NCBI GenBank assembly: GCA_937890005.1
Contig: CALBZA010000059.1
Coordinates: forward strand, 8,371-72,370
Source of the DNA: an uncultured Verrucomicrobia subdivision 3 bacterium
GTDB lineage: Bacteria; Verrucomicrobiota; Verrucomicrobiia; Limisphaerales; DASXHY01
Length of the DNA stretch: 64,000 bases
Direction: 5' to 3'
A model generated the notes under the pieces. The model had not been told where the DNA came from and searched no databases. It saw nothing but the letters and a program-made list of their open reading frames with translations. Positions within the stretch are counted from its first letter, which is position 1. The number at the start of each line of letters is the position of its first letter. A program made the position numbers and the translations under genes. Below, one piece after another: positions 9,119 to 17,521 of the stretch.

Positions 9119-9658
9119 ATGCCGGTCGTGCAACGTTCAGGCGGAAACAGGTCGAAACAGAATGGCTCAAGAAAACTCCTTTTCCGCCTCTCAACGCTGG
9201 CCCTCGCGATCACGACAGTGCCAAACCTTTCAGCGGCGGAACCCATTCTCACGCTGGCCATGGCTCGTCCGGACATCCGGATCGAACGACGAATTCAGGC
9301 AGCACGCGAATCTCGCACACCCGCTTCGCCAATCGCCGCTTCCCCACTGACCACCCCGTCGATGTTGACGACATCCCTTTTGAGCGCGACGACTTTGCAG
9401 CCGGAAACATTCGATAAAGCTCTCGCCACGCAAACAATGATGCTGGAGAAACCGGTGCGAACAGCCGCTCTTTATCCATTCCCGGTTTCCCGTCGTGCGT
9501 CAGACAAGGAAACTTCCCGGGGCCGCTGGGCGAATACGTCCGTGGAACCCGGTTTTGGCGATTTGGACTGCATCAAACCTGTGGCCATTTACGGTCGCAA
9601 CGGCACCGGCTGGGAGGAACCGAGTGTCGGCTATGTGAAGGTGCACATCCGCTTCTGA
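9119..9658 (+). CDS. Small exported protein, function unknown
   Basis: From ATG 9119 the frame encodes about 179 residues with a signal-peptide-like segment (KLLFRLSTLALAITTVPNLSAAEP, cleavage near residue 40). A Thr/Pro/Arg-rich middle and a compact C-terminus ending VGYVKVHIRF follow. The frame is open upstream to 8921, but that part overlaps cysE and reads like non-coding sequence. Support for it being real is the signal sequence and the terminator-like hairpin right after the stop. No Shine-Dalgarno sequence is evident and the family is not recognised. Confidence 0.5.
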   Translation: MPVVQRSGGNRSKQNGSRKLLFRLSTLALAITTVPNLSAAEPILTLAMARPDIRIERRIQAARESRTPASPIAASPLTTPSMLTTSLLSATTLQPETFDKALATQTMMLEKPVRTAALYPFPVSRRASDKETSRGRWANTSVEPGFGDLDCIKPVAIYGRNGTGWEEPSVGYVKVHIRF

Positions 9659-9681
9659 GTGTTTGTTCATAGTTCCTCCAA

Positions 9682-9714
9682 CGCCCTGCCCCATGCAGGG
9701 CGCCTTTATTTTCG
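9682..9714 (+). terminator. Rho-independent terminator after the exported protein
   Basis: A 7-bp stem CGCCCTG/CAGGGCG (9682-9688, 9696-9702) with a CCCCATG loop is followed by CCTTTATTTT on the plus strand. It overlaps the last codons of convergent nadB. Confidence 0.6.
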
Positions 9715-11301
9715 GAGGACGCTGTCGCGCTGAGCCCAGTCCGGTTGCGCGTGCGGATAATCCAGGTTGTAGTTCAAGCCCCTGCTCTCCGGCCGTTGCA
9801 ACGCACAGCGAATGATCAACTCCGCCACGGTTGCAATGTTGCGCAGCTCCAACAGATCGCCCGTCACTTTGAAATCCCAATAGTATTCGTGAATCTCCTC
9901 CTGCAGGTTCGCGATCCGCTTGAGCGCGCGCTGAAGCCGCTTGTTCGTGCGCACGATGCCGACGTAATCCCACATGCAGCGCCGGATCTCGTCCCAGTTG
10001 TGTGACACCACCACCATTTCGTCCGGATTCTCCGCATCTCCCGAATGCCAGTCGGGAATTTTCAAACCGTTCTTTGGATGCACCTGCATGACGACGCGGC
10101 GGGCAGCGCGATGCGCGCAAACCAGCGCTTCCAGAAGTGAATTGCTCGCCAGCCGATTCGCGCCGTGCAAACCGGTGCAGGCGACTTCGCCGACGGCATA
10201 AAGCCCGGCAATTTCCGTCTCGCCGTTCACATTCGTCACCACGCCGCCGCACTGATAATGCGCCGCCGGAACCACAGGAATCGGCTCCTTGGTGATATCG
10301 ATGCCATAGCGCAGACAGGTTTCGTAAATGTTCGGGAACCGTTCGATGATGAACCGGGCCGGTCGGTGTGTGATGTCCAGATGAACGCAATCCGCGCCAC
10401 TCTTCTTCATCTCGCTGTCGATCGCCCGCGCCACCACATCACGCGGCGCAAGCGATTTGAGCGGATGATACGCATCCATGAACTCCCGTCCGTCCAGCGT
10501 CTTCAAAATGCCGCCCTCACCGCGAACGGCTTCGCTGATGAGAAACGACTTCGCCGACGGATGATAAAGGCACGTTGGATGGAACTGAATGAACTCCATG
10601 TTTGCGATCGATGCACCAGCGCGATACGCCATCGCCACGCCGTCGCCCGTCGCAATGTCAGGATTCGTCGTGTAGAGATACACCTTTCCGCAACCGCCCG
10701 TCGCCAGCAGCGTCACCGGAGCCGCGAACGTTTCGACGCGGTTGGCCACCTTGTCCAGCACGTAAACGCCGACGCAACGATTGCCTCCCACATAACCGAG
10801 TTTCTGCGTGGTGATCAAATCGATCGCGATGTGGTTTTCGAAAATGGAAATGTTCGGCTGCGCGGCAACCGCTGCAAGCAGCGCGCGTTCGATCTCCCGG
10901 CCCGTCACATCCTTCGCGTGCAGAATGCGCCGACGCGAATGCCCGCCTTCACGTCCAAGATCAAGCTCGCGTCCGCCCGGTGCGGCGGGATCTTGCCGCT
11001 CGCTGAACTTCATTCCGAGCTCGATCAATTCCTGAATGCATGCCGGCCCTTCCTCAACAATCAGCCGGACGACATCCTCACGACACAACCCCGCCCCAGC
11101 TTCAAGTGTGTCGCGGAGGTGCATTTCGAAGGAATCCTCCTTGCTTGTCACCGCCGCAATGCCGCCCTGCGCATAATTGGTATTCGATTCCGCCTTGTTC
11201 TTTTTGGTGATGATGGCGACCCGCCCGTGCTCGGCGACCTTCAGGGCGAAAGAAAGCCCTGCAATGCCGCTGCCCAGCACGAGAAAATCAAAGTGTTGCA
11301 T
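9706..11301 (-). CDS. nadB: L-aspartate oxidase NadB
   Basis: An FAD-dependent oxidase making iminoaspartate for quinolinate and NAD biosynthesis. The 531 residues match the family length. The N-terminal FAD-binding motif LGSGIAGLSFAL is at about residues 8-19, followed by the NYAQGGIAAV block. The central HPTCLYHP, AVRGEGG and HYQCGGV...GLYAVGEVACTGLHGANRLASNSLLEALV motifs hold the dicarboxylate and FAD contacts. The helical C-terminal domain is complete. No nadA or nadC is in the window, so it appears to be a single-gene unit. A long open frame on the opposite strand is a GC-driven shadow. Confidence 0.97.
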   Translation of the reverse strand: MQHFDFLVLGSGIAGLSFALKVAEHGRVAIITKKNKAESNTNYAQGGIAAVTSKEDSFEMHLRDTLEAGAGLCREDVVRLIVEEGPACIQELIELGMKFSERQDPAAPGGRELDLGREGGHSRRRILHAKDVTGREIERALLAAVAAQPNISIFENHIAIDLITTQKLGYVGGNRCVGVYVLDKVANRVETFAAPVTLLATGGCGKVYLYTTNPDIATGDGVAMAYRAGASIANMEFIQFHPTCLYHPSAKSFLISEAVRGEGGILKTLDGREFMDAYHPLKSLAPRDVVARAIDSEMKKSGADCVHLDITHRPARFIIERFPNIYETCLRYGIDITKEPIPVVPAAHYQCGGVVTNVNGETEIAGLYAVGEVACTGLHGANRLASNSLLEALVCAHRAARRVVMQVHPKNGLKIPDWHSGDAENPDEMVVVSHNWDEIRRCMWDYVGIVRTNKRLQRALKRIANLQEEIHEYYWDFKVTGDLLELRNIATVAELIIRCALQRPESRGLNYNLDYPHAQPDWAQRDSVLRK

Positions 11302-11365
11302 GGGCGAACAACAAAGGAAGCGCGAGTTAAAGTCAATGCTTCAGCTCAATGGATCAAAACAGTGC

Positions 11366-11421
11366 CTCACGCAAAGGGCGCGAAGGACGCGAAGTTACAA
11401 ATCCTGTTTCGCAAGCGAAAC
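11366..11421. repeat. ACGCAAAGGACGCGAAG-type repeat and palindrome upstream of nadB
   Basis: The 260-bp gap between nadB and rhaB holds a direct-repeat-like stretch (CTCACGCAAAGGGCGCGAAGG..., 11366-11394) related to those at 28119-28140 and 28990-29015. A perfect hairpin GTTTCGC-AA-GCGAAAC lies at 11406-11421. A GC-rich stem-loop (CGCGGGT...ACCCGC) follows around 11458-11483. No gene is seen. Confidence 0.4.
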
Positions 11422-11561
11422 GACTCCATCGCCATGGGGACCGCGCCCGCCCCGGGCGCCGCGGGTTGCGCCCCGCGACCCGCATTTGCGCGTAAAACAA
11501 TCCCACGCTTCGAACACTGCCCAACGTTATCCGTCCGGCAATCTTCGAAAGGACGTTTCGT

Positions 11562-13055
11562 TCAACGCCACGTCTTCTTCAACTTCGATAATCGCTCCGC
11601 CGCCTCCGTCCATCTTTCGCTGCTGCGCGGTTCGTATCGCACCGTGTCGCTGGAACGGCGCACCACGTCGCGAATCTGCGCGAGCGACTTCACGCCGCCA
11701 TCCGCCCAGACCTGAACCAACAGATTGCCCATCACTGTGGCTTCCACCGGACCGGTAATGACCGGCCGGCCGCAGGCATCCGCAGCGAACTGGCTGAGCA
11801 ACTTGTTTTTGGAACCGCCACCGACGATGTGAATCACTTCGATCCGTTCGCCGGTCAGTTCCTCCAGGTTCCCTAGCACTTCACGATACTTGAGTGCGAG
11901 ACTTTCAAGAGCGCAGCGGACGAGTTCGCCTTTTGTTTTCGGCACCGGCTGGCCTGTTTCGCGGCAGAAATTCTGAATCGCGCGCGGCATGTCAGGCGGA
12001 TTCAGAAAGCGCGGATCGTCGAGATTCAGCAGCGACCGCAGCGGTTTCGCTTTGGACGCCATCGTGACCAGTTCCGCGTAATCGTGCGTCTCGCCGCGCG
12101 CATCGAACGATCGCTTGCAACCCTGCACCAGCCAGAGCCCCATGATGTTTTTCAGCAGACGATACGTTCCGCCGAAGCCGCCCTCGTTCGTCATGTTCAG
12201 TTCCAGCGCGCGTTTGCTGAGACAGGCTTCGCGAACTTCCACGCCCATCAACGACCAAGTGCCTGAACTGATGTAAGCCCAGCTGGCTTTGCCGGTGTTG
12301 GCCGTCGGCACGCCAACAACGGCAGACGCGGTGTCATGCGTGGGCGGCGCGACCACTTGAATGCGCGGCAGACCGAGTCTTTCCGCAAGAGCCGGACGGA
12401 GCCGTCCGAGTTTCGTTCCCGGTTGAACAATCTTCGGAAACATGCGCGTGGGAAGGCCGAGCTGTTTCAGCATCGCGGTGGACCACGCGCGTTTCAACGG
12501 ATGCAGACATTGCGTCGTGGTGCCGTTTGTGAACTCCACCACGCGCGAACCGCACAGAAGCCAGTGAATGAAGTCCGGTGTCAGCAACAGGCAATCAGCC
12601 TGCGCGAGCAGCTCAGGATTTCGCTGATTCATCGCCAGCAACTGGAACAGTGTGTTCAGCTGCATGAACTGAAGTCCGGTCTGCTCGAATATTTTTGCGC
12701 GCGGCATTCGCCGGAATGTTTTCTCCATGACACCGTTCGTCCGGGAATCGCGGTAATGATACGGCTGCGTCACGAGTTCATCGTTCTTTGTCAGCAGAAC
12801 GTAATCGACGCCCCAAGTGTCAGCGCCGACGGACACGATCTGTTTGCCGAATTTTTTCGCGGCGATCGCCAGGCCGGTCTGAATTTCGGCCCAGAGCCGG
12901 AGCGTGTCCCAGCGCATCGTATCGCCGACATGAACGGGCCCGTTGGGAAATCGATGCAGCTCCTCCAGCTGAATCGTTTTGCCGTTCCAGAGACCGGCCA
13001 TCACGCGGCCGCTCTCCGCCCCGAGATCGATGCCAAGGTAAACTTTGGTTTTCAT
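11562..13055 (-). CDS. rhaB: Rhamnulokinase RhaB
   Basis: Phosphorylates L-rhamnulose to L-rhamnulose 1-phosphate. It is an FGGY-family kinase of about 497 residues from ATG 13055; the nine extra N-terminal codons in the open frame lack support. The first ATP-binding block YLGIDLGAESGRVM is at residues 5-18. VGADTWGVDYVLL is the substrate-side block, and HIVGGGSKNKLLSQFAADA is the C-terminal adenosine motif. It is the last gene of the minus-strand set rhaA-rhaT-rhaB, 140 bp after rhaT. The aldolase RhaD is not in the window. Confidence 0.96.
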   Translation of the reverse strand: MKTKVYLGIDLGAESGRVMAGLWNGKTIQLEELHRFPNGPVHVGDTMRWDTLRLWAEIQTGLAIAAKKFGKQIVSVGADTWGVDYVLLTKNDELVTQPYHYRDSRTNGVMEKTFRRMPRAKIFEQTGLQFMQLNTLFQLLAMNQRNPELLAQADCLLLTPDFIHWLLCGSRVVEFTNGTTTQCLHPLKRAWSTAMLKQLGLPTRMFPKIVQPGTKLGRLRPALAERLGLPRIQVVAPPTHDTASAVVGVPTANTGKASWAYISSGTWSLMGVEVREACLSKRALELNMTNEGGFGGTYRLLKNIMGLWLVQGCKRSFDARGETHDYAELVTMASKAKPLRSLLNLDDPRFLNPPDMPRAIQNFCRETGQPVPKTKGELVRCALESLALKYREVLGNLEELTGERIEVIHIVGGGSKNKLLSQFAADACGRPVITGPVEATVMGNLLVQVWADGGVKSLAQIRDVVRRSSDTVRYEPRSSERWTEAAERLSKLKKTWR

Positions 13056-13153
13056 GAAAGATGCAATGTGGAATTGGAGCACGCTGATCCAGCCTGAGCG
13101 TCAGCCCTTCAGAACTCTTTTAACGGATTACAGCGCCATCGGCTTCACACTGA

Positions 13154-13184
13154 CGTGAACGCCGCCATGGCAGCGACGTTCACG
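13154..13184. repeat. Palindromic hairpin between rhaT and rhaB
   Basis: CGTGAACG (13154-13161) pairs with CGTTCACG (13177-13184) around a CCGCCATGGC core that is itself self-complementary. There is no T-run, so it is more likely a REP-like or mRNA-stabilising hairpin than a terminator. It could tune rhaB expression relative to rhaT. Confidence 0.4.
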
Positions 13185-13195
13185 CAGATGAAACA

Positions 13196-14365
13196 TCAAT
13201 GACCGACACCGGCCTGGCCTTTGATATACGTGCCCCAGCCGATGATGATGGTGGACAGAATGAGCGTAGCGATGCCCGCGGCGATGAGCCCGTGAGCCTT
13301 CTTGCTCGATCCTTTCCACTCGCGGAAAATCCAGCCCCACATGGTGCTGAAGATGATGATGCTCGCCATGTGCAACGTCCACGAAGCGAAGCCGAACTTG
13401 CCCATCTGCGTTTCACCCATCGTGTAGAAGAAGAATTGGAAATACCACGTCGTGCCCGCCAGAGCTGAGAAAAAGTAATTGCCGAACATCGGCACCTTCA
13501 GGTCCGTCAAACCCCGCGCGACAGACGCTCCACCGCCATGTTCACCGCCCGATGCCTGCAATCCGGCGTGCTCAGGCCGAACATGAGAGGCGACGTACTG
13601 ATACCCCGTGCGGTTCTTGATGTTCAGCAGCACACACCAGATGAAGTTCGTGGTGAAGCCGCCCAGCAATACCACCACCAGCTTGGGCAAACCCGTCCAC
13701 AACGTGGATGTCCCTGCCGCGGCAGAGGCGTCACCAATCGGTGCACCCGCTGTAAGCGCGAAGGAAAAACAGGCGCTCATGATTCCAGAGAATGTCGCCA
13801 CCAGAATGCCCTTGGAAAAATTGAACTCCTTGATCGCCTTCTTCTTTTCGGCTTCCGGCATCTCGCGTTCCTTGGTCAGTCCCGCGTATGCCGCAATCGC
13901 GATTCCCAACAGACAGACAAACACACCGCCGAGTGTAATCTGTCCGGCGCGGGTGGATGCGATCTCTGCAATGGTTTCCGGAACAGGGATCGTCGGCAGG
14001 AACATCTTGAAGATCGGCGGCAACAAGGTGCCGAACGCGGCGCAATATCCGAGGGCCACGCCCATTCCAAGTGACATTCCGAGATAACGCATCGTCAGCC
14101 CGAATGTCAGTCCGCCGAATCCCCACATGGCCCCGAAGAAATAGGTCCACCAAAGCGTGCTTGCGCTCTGCTGTTTCAACACGCCCAGCAGGTCATTGGT
14201 CATCACCGACGCCAGCAGCCACGGGCAGATGATCCAGGAGAAGAAACCGCCGACGAGCCAGTACGTTTCCCACGACCACTTCTTAACGCCCTTGTAGGGA
14301 ACGTAGAAGCTGCCGGACGCGAGACCGCCAAGCCAATGGAAGAAAACACCAAGGAATGGATTCAT
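13196..14365 (-). CDS. rhaT: L-rhamnose/proton symporter RhaT
   Basis: Imports L-rhamnose across the inner membrane. The 389-residue polytopic protein has about ten membrane segments. It begins MNPFLGVFFHWLGGLASGSFYVPYKGVKKWSWETYW, a hallmark of RhaT, and has the conserved GLTMRYLGMSLGMGVALGYCAAFGTLLPP block near residues 90-125. It is somewhat longer than the E. coli protein (344 aa), mainly in a cytoplasmic loop near residue 270. It lies between rhaA (33 bp upstream) and rhaB, consistent with one rhamnose-induced operon. Confidence 0.95.
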   Translation of the reverse strand: MNPFLGVFFHWLGGLASGSFYVPYKGVKKWSWETYWLVGGFFSWIICPWLLASVMTNDLLGVLKQQSASTLWWTYFFGAMWGFGGLTFGLTMRYLGMSLGMGVALGYCAAFGTLLPPIFKMFLPTIPVPETIAEIASTRAGQITLGGVFVCLLGIAIAAYAGLTKEREMPEAEKKKAIKEFNFSKGILVATFSGIMSACFSFALTAGAPIGDASAAAGTSTLWTGLPKLVVVLLGGFTTNFIWCVLLNIKNRTGYQYVASHVRPEHAGLQASGGEHGGGASVARGLTDLKVPMFGNYFFSALAGTTWYFQFFFYTMGETQMGKFGFASWTLHMASIIIFSTMWGWIFREWKGSSKKAHGLIAAGIATLILSTIIIGWGTYIKGQAGVGH

Positions 14366-14398
14366 GTTGGTTGTGCTTTATTGGGTTCTGTTTGCTGT

Positions 14399-15670
14399 TC
14401 AGGACCGCTTCGACAAAACGTTCGTCTCGTACTTCTTCACTTCAGCCAGCCACGCGCCGCCGGCGGGCACGTCATGTTGCAGGCAGTAATAATCCCACAC
14501 CGCGCCGATCGGCAGCGTCTTTGCCTCCTCCAGAAGTGCAAGGCGCGTCGTGTAATCGCCGGCCAGCTCCGCCACGCGCAGTTCCTCAACCGGCGTGAGA
14601 TAGGCAATCATCAGCGCCCGGCACATGTTGCGCGCGCCGATCACCCACGCCGCAACGCGATTGATGCTGGCATCGAAATAATCGAGCCCGATGCGCACGC
14701 GATTGGTGTAGCCGCCCCAGACGATTTCCTGCGCCGTCGCCAGCAGATCGTCGGAGAGCGTCACCACATGATCGCTGTCCCAGCGCACACCGCGGCTGAC
14801 GTGCAATGCAATTTCCGGAAGATACTGAAGCACCGACGAAATTTTATCCGCGATCCCTTCAGTCGGATGATAATGCCCGGCGTCAAGCGTGAGCAGTTTC
14901 TTCCGGCTGATGGCGTAGCCGAGGTAGAACTCATGCGAGCCGACCACGTAACTTTCCGAGCCGATGCCGAACAGCTTGGGTTCAACCGCATCGACGTTAA
15001 GCTTCGGATCGATGCGTTTGGCGTAAATCGAATCGAGCGATTCCGTCAGGCGCGCGCGATAACTCTTCCGATCGGCGGGCGTGTCCTTCATGCCGTCGGG
15101 AATCCAGAGATTCGTCAGGCACGCCTTGCCGAGCGCCTTGCCGAATGCCGCGCCAATTTCGCGCGAGCGGATGCCGTGTTCGATCCAGAACTGACGAATG
15201 CCCTTGTCCGGATGCGACAACGTGAAGCCTTCGGCAGATTTCGGATGCGCGAAATAGGTCGGGTTGAAATCGAGGCCGATCTTGTTCTGCTTCGCCCAGG
15301 CGATCCAGTTCTTGAACTGATCCGCACTAAGTTCGTCGCGATCCACCTTCTTGCCGTTCATTTCGGCGTAACAGGCGTGAATGTTGAAGCGATGGCGTCC
15401 GGGAATGAGCGAAATCGCCTTCTCGAAATCCGCGCGCAGTTCGTCCGGTGTGCGGGCCTTGCCCGGATAATTGCCAGTGACGGCCAGTCCGCCGCCAAGT
15501 TCGCTGCCGGCGTTTTCGAATCCGGCGACGTCATCTCCCTGCCAGCAATGAATGGAGATGGAAATTTCATTCAGCGCGCGCAGCGCCTTTTCGGTGTTGA
15601 TGCCGAGAGCGGCGTAACGTTCGGAAGCGATCTTGTAGGCTTTTTCGATGTTCGACTTGGAAGGTTTCAT
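14399..15670 (-). CDS. rhaA: L-rhamnose isomerase RhaA
   Basis: Converts L-rhamnose to L-rhamnulose. From ATG 15670 it has 423 residues, close to the E. coli enzyme (419), with a metal-dependent TIM barrel. Visible signatures are ISIHCWQGDDV, the LDFNPTYFAHP segment, the metal-binding region LTLDAGHYHPTEGIADK and the WDSDHVV block. The 31 extra N-terminal codons of the open frame are not family-like. It is the first gene of the rha operon and is transcribed divergently from the AraC regulator, which probably controls it. Confidence 0.95.
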   Translation of the reverse strand: MKPSKSNIEKAYKIASERYAALGINTEKALRALNEISISIHCWQGDDVAGFENAGSELGGGLAVTGNYPGKARTPDELRADFEKAISLIPGRHRFNIHACYAEMNGKKVDRDELSADQFKNWIAWAKQNKIGLDFNPTYFAHPKSAEGFTLSHPDKGIRQFWIEHGIRSREIGAAFGKALGKACLTNLWIPDGMKDTPADRKSYRARLTESLDSIYAKRIDPKLNVDAVEPKLFGIGSESYVVGSHEFYLGYAISRKKLLTLDAGHYHPTEGIADKISSVLQYLPEIALHVSRGVRWDSDHVVTLSDDLLATAQEIVWGGYTNRVRIGLDYFDASINRVAAWVIGARNMCRALMIAYLTPVEELRVAELAGDYTTRLALLEEAKTLPIGAVWDYYCLQHDVPAGGAWLAEVKKYETNVLSKRS

Positions 15671-15837
15671 TTTGCCGATTGCTGTTCGGAGTTTTGACAA
15701 GTGGCGAAGATGATTGTGGATGCCATCGGATTTCTCCTTCACAAAGTTGCCAGAGTTCAGCACGATCGTGCCACGTTTGCGGATCAGCGGTGGAACCCGA
15801 TTGCATTCCTTTTCTCCTGCGCTGCCGCATCCACTCG
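15671..15837. promoter_or_regulatory. Divergent rhaA / AraC-regulator control region
   Basis: The 167 bp between the start codons of rhaA (minus) and the AraC-type regulator (plus) must hold both promoters and, by analogy with known rha systems, the regulator's half-sites. No clear direct repeat or -35/-10 could be assigned by eye. Confidence 0.5.
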
Positions 15838-16704
15838 ATGCTGACTTTAAAGGTCAAAGACTGGTTTTCCGGCGCGTTCCCGCTGGCAGTGGAACGGCGC
15901 GAACCGCAGCCGGAGTTCCCGCCGCACAAGCACGAATTTTCCGAGATCGTCATCGTGACGAGCGGCAGCGCGCTGCACGTCACAGGCCGGGAATCGTGGC
16001 AGTTGTCGGCCGGCGATGTCTTTGTGATTGGCGGTTCGCGCGCACACGAATACCGCGAACTGCAAAGGCTCAGCCTGATCAACATTCTGTTCGATCCCGA
16101 AAAGCTCCGGATGCAGCTGGGCGATCTTCCTGCCGTGCCGGGCTACCATGCGCTGTTCACACTCGAACCGGCGCTTCGCCGGAAAAGCCAGTTCAACAGC
16201 CGGCTGAAACTTTCGCCGGGCGACCTCACCACGTTGCTAGGCTTCACGGATCTTCTGGAAGCCGAGTTGAAAAATCGCGCTCCAGGCTTCGGTTTTCAGG
16301 CGACCGCCCTCTTCATGCAGATCGTCTGCTACCTTTCCCGGCGCTATTCCGAATTCAAGAACGCGGATTCCAGGGCGCTGCTGCGAAGCGCCGAAGCGAT
16401 CGCGCATCTCGAATCGCATTTCACCGAGCCGCTCAACCTGGATCGTCTCGCCGACATCGCCCACATGTCCAAACGCAGCTTCATCCGATCCTTCCAGGCT
16501 GCAACCGGACAGTCGCCCATCGCCTATTTGATCGAGCTTCGCATCCGCCACGCGTCACGGCTGCTGCGGCAGACAAACGACAGCGTCACGGAGATCGCAT
16601 TCAAGGTGGGATTCAACGACAGCAATTATTTCGCGCGACAGTTCCGGTCCGTGACAGGAATGACGCCGCGCGAATATCGCTCGCGTCAGCGGCTTCACGA
16701 GTAA
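15838..16704 (+). CDS. AraC-family regulator, probable rhamnose operon activator
   Basis: 288 residues from ATG 15838. An N-terminal cupin-like sensing domain (PHKHEFSEIVIVTSGSALHV...SAGDVFVI) is followed by a C-terminal pair of helix-turn-helix motifs. These are LDRLADIAHMSKRSFIRSFQAATGQSP and VTEIAFKVGFNDSNYFARQFRSVTGMTPREYR, and the second carries the family signature. The domain order is that of RhaS/RhaR. Divergent placement from rhaA supports control of rhaATB, with L-rhamnose as the likely ligand; this is inferred. Its 3' end overlaps radC by 10 nt, tail to tail. Confidence 0.92.
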   Translation: MLTLKVKDWFSGAFPLAVERREPQPEFPPHKHEFSEIVIVTSGSALHVTGRESWQLSAGDVFVIGGSRAHEYRELQRLSLINILFDPEKLRMQLGDLPAVPGYHALFTLEPALRRKSQFNSRLKLSPGDLTTLLGFTDLLEAELKNRAPGFGFQATALFMQIVCYLSRRYSEFKNADSRALLRSAEAIAHLESHFTEPLNLDRLADIAHMSKRSFIRSFQAATGQSPIAYLIELRIRHASRLLRQTNDSVTEIAFKVGFNDSNYFARQFRSVTGMTPREYRSRQRLHE

Positions 16705-17405
16705 AAATAGCCGAGTTCCCGCAGGCTGACGTAATCCTTCGGACGCTGTTGCGTGGCTCGTCCGATGATGATGTGATCAAGCACTTCAATCTTCAACAGA
16801 TGCCCGGCGCGAATGAGTTCGCGGGTGACCTTCACATCAGCTTCAGACGGAGTCGGGTCGCCGCTGGGATGATTATGCGCGAGAACGATGGCCGAAGCGT
16901 TCGCCGCTATTGCCATTTTAAAAACTTCCCGCGGATGAACGAGAATGGTGTCGAGCGTGCCCTGCGAGATGCGTTCGATCCTGATCAATCGACGCCGCGT
17001 GTTCAGAAGCAGCACCTGGAAATTTTCGACGTCGTAGGATCGATTGTCTTCGCGTAGCAGATCTGCGATTCGCTCGGGATTATCGAGCGTTGGCGATTCC
17101 TGCCGAAGTTCCGAAGCCATCCGGCGCGCCAGCGTGAACGCGCTTTTCAGTGCGATGGCTTTGTCCCGGCCGATGCCTTTCACCTGGCAGAGATCTTCAA
17201 TGCCTGCGCGGGAAAGGTTGTCGAGCGTTTCGAACTTTTTGAGAAGCTGTTCCGCCACCTGGATCGCAGAAAGCCCTTTCAGGCCGGTGCGAAGAAGGAT
17301 GGCGATGAGTTCGGAATTTTTGAGTGCGTCTGCCCCATTTTCAACGAGCCGTTCCCTTGGCCGCTCGTTGCTTGGCATATCCTTTATGCGAAAGCCCCCG
17401 GTCAT
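16695..17405 (-). CDS. radC: RadC-like JAB domain protein
   Basis: 236 residues with the usual RadC plan. A helix-hairpin-helix region comes first (residues about 10-95, with IEDLCQVKGIGRDKAIAL). An MPN/JAB domain follows, with the metal motif HNHPSGDPTPSEAD near residue 175. The name comes from a misattributed repair phenotype; the real role is unsettled, and a metal-dependent hydrolase or nuclease-related role is usually proposed. ATG at residue 10 is an alternative start. It is convergent with the AraC regulator. Confidence 0.95.
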   Translation of the reverse strand: MTGGFRIKDMPSNERPRERLVENGADALKNSELIAILLRTGLKGLSAIQVAEQLLKKFETLDNLSRAGIEDLCQVKGIGRDKAIALKSAFTLARRMASELRQESPTLDNPERIADLLREDNRSYDVENFQVLLLNTRRRLIRIERISQGTLDTILVHPREVFKMAIAANASAIVLAHNHPSGDPTPSEADVKVTRELIRAGHLLKIEVLDHIIIGRATQQRPKDYVSLRELGYFYS

Positions 17406-17472
17406 GCAGGCATGATTTAATCGAAAGCGACAAAAGCGCGAAGGAAAAAGTTGAAGGAAGATTCAAGATGGA

Positions 17473-17518
17473 AGTTTCAAGTTTCAAGCACTCCTGAACT
17501 CAAAACTCAAAACTCAAA
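17473..17518. repeat. Heptanucleotide repeats (AGTTTCA)2 and (ACTCAAA)3
   Basis: In the 116-bp gap between radC and hflX there are two perfect AGTTTCA units (17473-17486) and three perfect ACTCAAA units (17498-17518). They are similar in unit length and base bias to the arrays at 26741, 32714, 34413 and 55792. Confidence 0.75.
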
Positions 17519-17521
17519 ACG

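Noticed and set aside
10165..11715. 516-residue plus-strand ORF antisense to nadB
   Set aside because: Shadow frame produced by the GC-rich codon use of nadB; composition is not protein-like.
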